Below, in pieces: positions 1 through 10,500 of a stretch of 64,000 nucleotides of DNA. Where the stretch lies: the NCBI RefSeq assembly GCF_007990755.1, contig NZ_BJXA01000018.1:1-64000 (forward strand), given 5' to 3'. Each line of letters begins with the position of its first letter. Position 1 is the first letter of the stretch. The notes beneath the pieces were generated by a model. That model ran no database searches, was not told the DNA's origin, and saw only the letters and a program-made list of their open reading frames with translations. A program made the translations under genes and the position numbers. Source of the DNA: Nocardia ninae NBRC 108245. GTDB taxonomy: Bacteria > Actinomycetota > Actinomycetes > Mycobacteriales > Mycobacteriaceae.

Positions 1-1510
1 GGGCGGCCGACGCGGGCGGCGCGGTCACCATGGCCGCCAGCTGCGTCCGGGCCACCGGGCTTTGCAGCACCTGTGCCAGCGATGCCAGTTCCGGCACCGG
101 GCCGTCCTCGATCGCCTGTACCACGTCCGTGCACCACTGTTCCCAGTGCTGCACGCGAATACCCAAGCCGCCCAGGGTGGTTTCGGCGACCACCTGTTCG
201 AGCGACGTGGGTGGGCCGGTGAGGTGATAGGTGTGGCCCCATGCGCTCGGCGTGCCGACGATCTCCGCAGCGACCCTGCTGACCCAATCGACCGGGGCGG
301 CGTTGAGGTATCGGAAGCCGGGCACGGTGCGAAACCGCATGAGGGCGGCGGTGATTCCGGAGTTGAGGTCACGCGGGTTGTGCGCGCCCGTCTCCGGGTG
401 GCTGCCGATGCCACCGGGACGCAGGATCGTCACCACGAGCCCGTGTTCGCCCGCCCGGCGCAGCACGGCCTCGGCGGCCCACTTGGAACGGTCGTAGCCG
501 ATGGGCAGCGCGGCGACATTGGCGGTCGGCTCGTCCTCGCTCAGCGTGGCCGCGTCGGCACCATTGAACACGGCCAGGGAGGAGATGTGGTGCAGCGGTT
601 TCGGGCGACCGGTGCAGGCCAGCTCCGCGAGGGTCAGCGGGCCGAGTACGTTGGTCCGGCGCAGTGACGGGTAGCCGCGCAGGAAGTCCACCGCGGCGCC
701 CGCGTTGACGATCGAATCGACCTCTGCGGCAAGGGTTTCCCACCGTTCTTCGGTCAGGCCGAGCCGGGGACTGCGCAGGTCGCCCGCCAGCGGTGTCACG
801 CGCCGGAGTACCTCGCGCGACCACGGCAGTGCGAACCGTCGCAGGGCGTGCTCCAACCGCTGTGCTGCGGCGGCATCGTCGTCGGCCCGGATCAGGCACA
901 CCACGTGTGCTTCGCTGTGCCGCAGCAGATCCAGCAGCAGGTGGCTGCCGAGAAACCCGGTGACCCCGGTCAGCAGGATGCGGCGCGGGGCGACCCGGGG
1001 CGGTGCCGCGACCAGCGGTAGCCGGTCGGCACCCGCCAGGTCGGCGAAGAGTTGCGCGAGGTCGTCGGTGTCGGGCTGCTCGTCCGAGCGCGGACCGGCG
1101 GATGTGGGATGGTCGGCCAGCCAGCGGTTGGCCAGCCTGCGCGGACGTGCGTCGAAGAACACGGTGTCGAGATCCGGGTAAATATCGAGCTCACGGGCCA
1201 GTGCCGCAACGAGTTCCACCGCGGCGAGGGAGGTGCCGCCCGCGTCGAAGAAGTCAGTGTCGGCGTCGATCGGCGTCTCGGTGAACCGATTCGCTACGCC
1301 GGTGATCGCCACCGCAAGCGTCTCGGCATCCCACTGCCGCGCGGTGGTTGTCGCCGGCGGGCGTGGCGCCTCCGCCACCGGTGCGGCGCCGGTGCGCGCC
1401 AGCAGGGCGGCGACATCCATTGCGGCGGCGCCCCGTTCGAGCGATTCGCCACGCAGGCGGCGGTCGACAGCCGAGTTGCGCACCGAGGCCCGCTCGTCCG
1501 GGCCGGTCAT
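1..1510 (-). CDS. Carrier protein-thioester reductase (partial, C-terminus outside window)
   Basis: This is the terminal carrier and reductive release protein of the neighbouring PKS line. About 503 residues are visible and the frame is still open at the window edge. A phosphopantetheine carrier domain lies at about residues 60-130, with the attachment serine in GGTS (Ser94). A linker leads to a Rossmann thioester-reductase domain from about residue 175, with the NAD(P)-binding motif TGVTGFLG at 181-188 and an extended-SDR Tyr339/Lys343 pair in GYDRSK. Such domains reduce carrier-bound acyl thioesters to aldehydes or alcohols with NADPH. The ATG at 1510-1508 overlaps the stop of the upstream PKS gene as ATGA, which implies translational coupling. 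The protein has no adenylation domain, so the unit on its carrier must be loaded by another protein, most simply the FkbH domain that ends the preceding gene. The reductase family is clear; the substrate is inferred. Confidence 0.88.
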   Translation of the reverse strand, partial: MTGPDERASVRNSAVDRRLRGESLERGAAAMDVAALLARTGAAPVAEAPRPPATTTARQWDAETLAVAITGVANRFTETPIDADTDFFDAGGTSLAAVELVAALARELDIYPDLDTVFFDARPRRLANRWLADHPTSAGPRSDEQPDTDDLAQLFADLAGADRLPLVAAPPRVAPRRILLTGVTGFLGSHLLLDLLRHSEAHVVCLIRADDDAAAAQRLEHALRRFALPWSREVLRRVTPLAGDLRSPRLGLTEERWETLAAEVDSIVNAGAAVDFLRGYPSLRRTNVLGPLTLAELACTGRPKPLHHISSLAVFNGADAATLSEDEPTANVAALPIGYDRSKWAAEAVLRRAGEHGLVVTILRPGGIGSHPETGAHNPRDLNSGITAALMRFRTVPGFRYLNAAPVDWVSRVAAEIVGTPSAWGHTYHLTGPPTSLEQVVAETTLGGLGIRVQHWEQWCTDVVQAIEDGPVPELASLAQVLQSPVARTQLAAMVTAPPASAA

Positions 1511-4500
1511 GGGGCCACCTCCGCATCGTTCGTCGCCCAGGAGCGGAACTCGCGCAGGCGATCCGGTGTCACCGAAATGTCCAGTCGCTGTTCATCGGCG
1601 CTCCCGCCGAGCCGTCCGACCAAGCGCCGGGCCGGTTCGTTGCGCACGGTGTGCTCGACCGAGATCCGCACCGTCGTGCAGCCGAGAGCCTCGCCCCGGT
1701 CCGCCACCCAACCGAGCAGTCGTTCCTCGACGCCGCGCCCGAGGGCACGGCAGCTGAGCTGCCACCCGCTGATCACCAGGCAGTCCGCGTCCACCCGCAG
1801 TGCGAGCACCGAGATCAAGCCGTACTCGCCGAAGCGGTCCCGCGCCGTCGCCGTCCACACCTCACCCTCGGCGCGCCACCGGTCCAGATCATCGACGGTG
1901 ACGGCGGACAGGGTGAACTGCGTGGTCCGTCGCACCAACTGCCGTGCGCGCTCGAGCGTGGCATCGGCCAGCGGCTCGACCTCGACTTCGAGCTTCAACT
2001 GCGCGAGGAACTCCGCGAATTCCGCTGTGGCGCGGGCACTGTCGCGCTGCTGCTCCTGCCGATAGAAGTCGGCGCGGGTGCGATCTTCCGCCGTCGCCGC
2101 GATCGGCACCATCGGCCACAGCCGGGCGAGGAAGTCGGTCACCTCGTCGGCGGGCGGGCACGTTACCGAGAGCACTTCGGGCAGCTGCGCACGCATGCGC
2201 GCCACCTCGACCGGGTTGTCGTCGAGGTAGCAGAAGCTGTCCAGGCCGAGCCCCAGCGTGCGCGCGACCTCCGTCAGGCGCTCCGGCTTGCCGTCCCAGC
2301 CGGTGGAGACGGCCGCGAAATCCGCAGGGCGCAACGGACTGTCGGGCCGGTCCAGGATGGCCTGGACGACATCCTCGTCATTGTTACTCACCAGCACCAG
2401 CAGCGTTCCTGCCGCGCGCCACTGGGCGAGCCGTCGGGCCAGCGCACGGCGCGGTGCGTCGAAAGCCACGGCGGCGGCGCCGATTTCGCCCGCCGTCCCG
2501 CTCCACAACGTGTCGTCGCCGTCCACCGCGATCACCTTCGGGGCAGGTTCGGTCACCGCACCGACGGTCGCGACGAGGGTGAGCGCTACCGCCGCCTGGA
2601 ACTCGGGAGTGAAGGGCAGATGGGCGAGGATCTCGGTCCGGTCGTCGAAGGGCTGGCCCACCGGATGGTGCCGCGTCCACGCGGTCGGCTCCAGCACCGC
2701 GACGCCGGGAACATCACTCAGGCGTTCGGCGACGAGCCGCTCCCAGGCGAGCAACCGTTCCGCCGGGCGCGCCGACGGCAGGAGGCCGACGATGAGCGGC
2801 CTGCGGGTGCGTTCGGCCACCTCGCGCACGGCCGCCGGGTATTCGGCGGCGAGCTCGGTGAGCAGCTCGTCGGATACCGCGCCGAAGCGTTCCAGATCCG
2901 TGGCCCGCAGCAGCACGATGCCGAGCGCCGTGGAGGGCTGCGCGAACACGCCCGACGGGTCACGCAGACAGGACAGCACATGGTGATACGGCGCTTCCGC
3001 GACGGTGATCGCCGTGCTGTCCGACGACGCCGCCACCATCAGCTCCGGCAGCCTGCCCAGTGTGAAAGTTGCGGCCAAAGCCGCACGTACACCGGAGTCC
3101 GATTGCCGCGCAAGGGTTTCCGGCCGAGCGGGCGCACCGGGGTCAGCGACTGCCGCCGCGACCGTGGCCAGGTATTCCGTCCCGAACTCGGTGCAGGCGC
3201 GCGCGTCGATGATGTCGCTGTTGTAGGTGAACCACACCTGGCCGGTGTCCGGCAGCACCGCGACCATCAGGTCGAGATCGGAGTAGCCGGTGCTCACCGG
3301 AACGACCTCGACCGGCGCGACCGCCGAATTCGCGCGCAGGTAGTTGAAGTACACCTCGATCAGCGGCGCGTTCTCCCGGTACAGGCCCTCGGTGGCGAGC
3401 GCGGCGAGCACGTCGGCAAAGCCCGCACCGGGCGCGAGCAGCGTCCGCAGCCGCTCACCCGTCCGGCGCAGCACATCGGTGACCAGGTCACCCGCCGAGA
3501 CCGCCGCCGGGAACGGCACGGGCACACCGAAGTACCCGACGGCGTCCGTGGCGTCGGCGTGCATGCGGGTATCCACCGGAACCGCGAGGGCGAACCGGTC
3601 GACCTGCTGACGACGGGCCAGCAGCATCGTCAGCGCGCCGAGGAACACCGCGGCGGGCGTGATGCCGAGGTCGCGGGCGCGGTCCGCGACCCGATCGTGC
3701 AGGCCGGCGGGCATGTCCAGCGCGACCGATCCGGCACCGTAGCTGCGCTGGGCGGGCCGTGGCTGCGCCAGGGTCAACTCGAGCCTGCGTGCTCCGGCGA
3801 AGGCCGCGCGCCACCGGGTGACGGCAGCGTCGTCACCCGCTCGTTTGCTCGGCTGAGCGGCGAGCAGCTGATGCATGTCCCGGTTGGTCACCGTGTCGTC
3901 GAGCGGTGCGCCGGACAGCTCCGCGGCGAGCTCCCCCGCGACGAGCAGCATCGACTGCACATCGCTCATGCTGTGGTGCGCGCCGAAAAGCACCACCTGA
4001 TCGGCGGATTCGGCGTTGAGCAGTTCGAAGCGCCACAGCGGACCGGTGGTCAGGTCGAACGGCCGCGCCATCAGCGCACGGAAATGCTCTTGGGCCACCG
4101 CGTCATCGAGGTGGTCGAGGTCGCGCCATCCGGCCAAGGCGCCGGGCTCACGGCGGATCTCCAGCTGCCGTCCGTGCTCCTCGCTCGGCGCAATGGTGGT
4201 GCGCAGCGCGGCATGTCGGCGGGCCAGGCGGGCCAGCGCCTCTTCCAGCTGTGACCGGGTGATCCGCGCGGCCACCCGGACGGCGACACCGCCGGTCTGC
4301 GCGGCGCTCGGAATACCGAGCTGTTCGGTCCGCAGCAGCCGCATCATGTCCCTGGTCACCGGCAGCGTTTCGACGTCGGGCACCTCGGCGGCCGCGGTAC
4401 CCGCACCGTCGGACGCGGACTGCCGCAACACTTCTGCGACGAGATACTCGGCGAGCTCGGTGAGATTCTGCTCCGCGAGCATCGCACCGAGCGGCACCGT

Positions 4501-7500
4501 GACGCCGGTGTGCTCGCGCACCTTGTTGCGCAGTTCGACCGCCATCAGCGAGTCGAGACCCAGGCTCTGGAAGGTCTCCTCGGCCGCGACCGTGTCGCTG
4601 CCGGAGTGACCGAGCACCTGGCCCGTCCACTCCGCCATCGCGATCATCGCCATGGTGACGGCTTCCGCCCGCGGGACGGCCCGAAGTTGTTCGGCGAAGC
4701 GGGTTCCCGCCGCGGCGTCCACGGTCGCATGGTCGGCCACGGCACGCCGCGGCGCCCGTCGGACGAGGCCACGCAGCAGCGGCGGAACGGCCGGTCCGCG
4801 CCGCAGCACGTCGGTATCGAGCAGCAGCGGCACCAGAATCGGATCATCGAGGCGCAGTGCGGCGTCGAAGCACGCCATGCCCTCCGGCACCGAGAACGCG
4901 CGGATGCCCGCACGGGTGATCCGCCGGATGTCGGCCTGCGACATGTGGTCGTGCATATCGACCTCCCACGCGCCCCAGACCAGCGACTGCGCGGGTAGCC
5001 CGAGTGCCCGGCGGCGCAGTGCCAAGGCGTCGAGATAGGCGTTGGCGGCGGCGTAGTTGGCCTGGCCCGGCGTGCCGAACAGTCCGCCCGCCGCGGAGAA
5101 CAGCACGAACAGCGACAGCTCCCGATCCGCCGTCAGCTCGTGCAGATGGTGTGCCGCATCGACTTTCGGGCGCAGCGCGGCGTCGAGCTGTGCGGGGGTC
5201 AACGCGGCGAAGGTGCTGTCGTCGAGGACGCAGGCCGCGTGGATCACGCCGGCCAGTGCCAGACCGTCGAGCAGCTGGGCCAGCGCCGCGCGGTCCGCGA
5301 TGTCGCAACGCGCGAATCGCGCACGCACCCCGCGACTTTCCAGGTCGTCGCGCAACTCGGCGCCGCCGGGTCCATCGATGCCGCGACGGCTGACCAGAAC
5401 CAGGTCTCGCACGCCGTAGGTGTCGGCCAGGTGCCGGGCCAGTGCCGAACCGAGCCGGCCTGGCGCACCGGTGACGAGTACAGCACCGTCCCCAAGCGAT
5501 ACCCGATCAGCTACTCGGGCCGCATTCTCGGGTAGCCGCGCCAGTCGCGGTACGAACGCCACGCCGTCGCGCACCGCCAATTGCTGTTCGCCGGTAGCGA
5601 CTAGGGCGGGGATGTCGATGTCGGGGTCGGTCGAATCGATCAGCACGATCCGGCCCGGGTTCTCCGACTGCGCCGAGCGCACCAGTCCCCACACGACCGC
5701 ACCGGCCGGATTCGGGCTGTCCGCGCCGGGCAGGGCCACCGCACCGCGCGTGCGCACGACGAGCGTTGCCTTCTCGAATCGGCTGTCGCCCAGGATTGTT
5801 TGCAAGGTCGCCAACATCTGCTGAGCGATGTCGTGCACCTGACGCGGCGAATCCCCTTCGGACACCGGCACAATGAGCGCGTCGACGGTTTCCGAAGCGG
5901 CCGAACCCCAGTCGCCTATGGTCAGCGTCCGGTCCGGCGCGGACAGTGCGCGCTCCGACCACTCCATCCGGAACATGCGACGGAACGCCGGAGCATTCGA
6001 CGCCGCGTCCCATTGCGCGGCGGCGACCGGACGCAACAGCACCGAACCCACCGACACCACCGGCCGTCCGGTCCGGTCGGTCGCGGCCATGGTGACGGTG
6101 TCGGGTCCCGAGCGCGTGAGCCGCACGCGCAACGCGGTGGCACCCGTGGCCCACAGCGCCACGTCGGTCCACACGAACGGCAGCATGGCGTGCGCGCCGT
6201 CGGCGGCGAACAGGGCCGTGGCGTGCAACGCGGCGTCCAGCAGGGCGGGATGGATGCCGAACTTCGCGGCGTCACCGTGCGCGGCTTCGGCCAGCTCGAC
6301 CTCGACGAAGATCTCGGAGTCGCGCCGCCATGCCGCCCGCATGGCGCGGAACAGCGGACCGTACTGGTGGCCGCGCGCGAACAGCTCGGCGTACAAGGCC
6401 TCGACATCGACGCGCACCGCGTCCACGGGTGGCCACGCCGACGAATCTGCTTGGGGCGGAGCCTGTTCGAAATCCGTGCCGAGCACACCATCGGCGTGCA
6501 GCAACCACTGCGCGTCCGCATCGTTGTCGTCGCGGGCGTAGATGCGTACCGTGCGGCGTTCCTCGGCGTCGGCACCGCCGACCACCGTCTGGATCTGCAC
6601 GGCGCCGCGCTCGGGCACCAGCAACGGCGCCCGCAACACCAGCTCACGCAGCATCGGGGCGTCCGCCTCATCGCCCGCACGGACGGCCATTTCGACCAAC
6701 GCGGCACCGGGCAGCAGTACCGCGTTCGGTCCGGCGTGATCGGTCACCCACGGCTGCTGCTGTCGCGACAACCGGCCGGTCAGGCTGACGCCACCCGAAT
6801 CAGGCTGCGGCACAACGGCACCCAAGACCGGGTGGGCGGCATCCGCGAGCCCGAGCGACGTGGTGTCGCGGTTGGCTCCCTCGGTCCAGAACCGCCGCTC
6901 ATCGAAGGCGTAGGTGGGCAGCTCGACCCGGCCGTGCTCGGGAACCAGCCTGGTCCAATCGAGTTCGTGGCCCGCGACATAGAGCGCGGCTTGCGCCCTG
7001 GCCAGGCAGGTCGGCCCGTCCTGGTCCCGCACCAGCGAGCCGACGGACACCACCTCGCGGGAGATCTCCTCCGACACCGTCTGCACGGCCGCGGCCAGCG
7101 ACGGGTGCACACCCAGTTCGACGAAATACCGGTACCCGTCGGCGATCATGCGCTCGATGGTGGCCCCGAAGCGCACCGTCTCCCGCGCGTTCCGGTACCA
7201 GTAGTCGGGTCCGATCGGTGCGCCCGTCACGGGCTCGCCCGTCACTGTCGAATACCACTGCGTCGCTGGTACATCCGCCGTCATACCCGCCAGCTCGACG
7301 GCGAACGGATCGCGGATGGACTCGATCAACCGGCAGTGCCCAGCGAAGCCGGGGCCGGAGGCACCGAGTCGCGTGTAGGTTCCCGCCTGGTCGAACTCGG
7401 CCAGCAGTTCCTCGACCGCGGCCTGCTCCCCCGCCACGATCGTCGAACGCCGCACATTCACCGCCGCGACGGACACCCGCCCGTCGAAAGCCGCCAGCCG

Positions 7501-10500
7501 CGGGGCAACCTCGGCCTCGGGCAGGCCGATCATCGCCATCGCGCCCGGTTCGGCGATGGCCTGCATCAGGCGACTGCGCGTCAGAACGATCCGTGCGGCA
7601 TCGCTCAATTCCAGAACACCGGCACAATAGGCGGCGGCGATCTCGCCCTGGCTGTGGCCGATCACCGCGTCCGGCGTCACCCCCACCGCGCGCCAACTGG
7701 CCGCCAGCGCGGCCATCGTCGCGAACAGCAGCGGCTGCACGACCGGGAAGTCGATAAGGTCCGCCGCGGTCATGGTGGTCAACTTGTCGACCAGTGACCA
7801 GCCGGTGTGCGCGCCGAACGCCTTGTCGCACTGCTCGAACTCCGCCCGGAACGCCGCGGAGTCGGCCAGCATGTCACGGGCCATACCGACCCACTGTGCG
7901 CCCTGCCCGGGGAAGACGAACGCCGTCTTCGCGTTGGTGAGCACCGCACCGGCGCCGAGGACGGCATTCGCCGAGGACCGCCCGTCCACCAGATCGCGCA
8001 GCGCGCCGATCATCTCGTCCCGGTCGGCGGCCACCGCCACCGCGCGCCGCTCGAACTGGGTGCGCTGCAACGCGAGTGCCCGCGCGACCGGTCCCGGCTC
8101 CAGCCCAGGATCGGCGACGACCCGGTCGAGCAGCCGCTCGGCCTGACCTTGCAACGAGGCCTGACTGCGCGCCGAGATCGGCAGCAGCACAACACCACGA
8201 GTGTCCGCCGCCGCGACCGGGGCGGGCTCGGCGGGAGCTTCCTCCAGAATCAGATGCGCGTTCGTTCCGCTGAGCCCGAAGGCGCTCACTCCGGCGCGAC
8301 GCGGCCGGTCGCCTCGTCGCCACGGCATCGGCTGGGCCTGGACCGCCAAGCCGCTGCTCGCCCAATCCACTTGCGGGGACGGCACACTCGCGTTCAGAGT
8401 CGCCGGAATGCGTTCATGCTGTAGCGCGAGCACCAGTTTGATGATGCTGCCGACGCCGGCCGCCGCCTGCGTATGTCCCACATTGGATTTCAGCGACCCG
8501 AGCCCGAGCGGGCGCTCCGGATCGCGACCCGGACCGAACACCCGGGCCAGCGCCCGCGCCTCGATCGGATCGCCGAGCGCGGTACCGGTCCCGTGCGCCT
8601 CGACATAATCGATCTCATGCGGCGCGAGACCTGACACACGCAGCGCCGAGCGCAGAACCTGTTCCTGCGCAGCGCCATTGGGGGCGCTGAGCCCCTGGCT
8701 ACGACCGTCCTGATTGACGGCCGAACCACGAATGACCGCGAGCACCCGGTCGCCGTCGCGGCGTGCGTCACCGAGCCGCTTCAGCAGCAGCAGACCGGCA
8801 CCCTCGGCCCACACCGTTCCGTCCGCCGCCGCGGCGAACGGCGCGCTGCGACCGGTCGGCGACAGCACGCCCAGTCGGCACAGTTCGATGTGAGCGGTCG
8901 GTGACATCAGCAGCGTGGCGCCACCGGCCAACGCTAGATCGCACTCGCCCGCGCGCAGCGCCTGCATCGCCAGGTGCGTCGCGACGATCGATGAGGAGCA
9001 GGCGGTGTCCAGAGTGACCGCCGGGCCGTGCAACCCGAGGGTGTAGGAGATCCGGCCGGACGCGACACTCGGCGAAAGACCGGTGCCTACTTGACCGTTC
9101 AGCTGTTCCGGGGCGGGATCGGCCAGGTAGCCGGTGCTGTAGACGCCGAGGTAAACACCGGTCGCGCTGCCCTGCAAGCTGCGTGGATCACGCCCGGACC
9201 GTTCGATCGCCTCCCAGCTGAGCTGCAACATCATCCGCTGCTGCGGGTCCATCACCGTGGCCTCGCGCGGGCCGATCCCGAAGAAGGCGGCATCGAAACG
9301 ATCGATGCCGTCGACGTAACCGCCGCGGAAGGTGTATGCCTTGCCGGGCGCCGAGGTGTCCGGGTCGTACAGTCCGTCGATGTCCCAGCGGCCCGCGGGC
9401 ATGTCGGTGATCGCGTCGCCGTTACCGTCCAGCAGCCGCCACAACGCCTCGGGGGAATCCGCGCCGCCGGGGAATCGGCAGGACATCGAGAGAATCGCGA
9501 TCGCGTCATCGTCCGCGTCGTCGATGTCGTCTGTCGTGACGTGGACCGTGCCGGCAGTCTCGGGTTCGGACGTGCTGGGTTCACCCCCCACGACGGAGGC
9601 CAGCACCGTGGCCACCCCGTCGATGGTGGGGTGATCGAAGAACAGATTCGTATCCAGGAAGCGTCCGACGAAATCCGACAGATCGACCACGAGCTCCACC
9701 AAATCGGCTGAGCCCAAACCGAATTCGACCAGCGGCCGATGGATGTCGATGCGTTCGGGATCCAGGTCCGCGTGCCGCGCGATCGCGGTCACCAGCCAGG
9801 CGCGCAGCGACTCGGCGGACGGCTGGTCCTCGGCCACGGCCGCGGGCTCCTCGGTCACCGCTTCCGGGTCGTAGTCGTCCAGTTCGTCCTCGGGCGAGCG
9901 CACCGCACCCGCCAGCAGCGTGAGCAGCTCGCCGGACAGATACGCGGCCCGGCAGGCCGAACGCTGGATCTTCCCGCTGCTCGTCTTGAAGATGGTGCCC
10001 GGTCGAATCAGCAGCACCGCGGCGAGATTGAGCCCGTGCTCGGTAGCCACCGCGGCGCGCACCGCGCCCTCGAGTTCGACCAGGTCCTCGCCGCGCACCT
10101 CCGCCACCACGACCGGCTGCTCGCCATCGAGCCCCAGATCGACCGAGAACGCGGCGACGCAACCCGCTCGCACGGCGTCGTGCGCGGCCTCGACGGTCGC
10201 CTCGAGGTCCTGCGGATAGTGATTGCGGCCGTCGATGATCAGCAGATCCTTGCGCCGACCGGTGACGAACAGTTCACCGCCGGAACACAATCCGAGATCG
10301 CCCGTGCGCAGATAGTGCCGATCGTCACCGGGCAGCGTCGCGCCGAACACCTCGGCGGTGGCCTGCTCGTCCCGGAAATACCCTGCGGCAACGCTGTTTC
10401 CGGCGACCCAGATCTCGCCTTCGACCCCCTCGGCCTGCTCGACGCCGTGTTCGGGATCGACGATCGCGATCGACATGCCCGCGGCCGCGGGCCCTACGCC

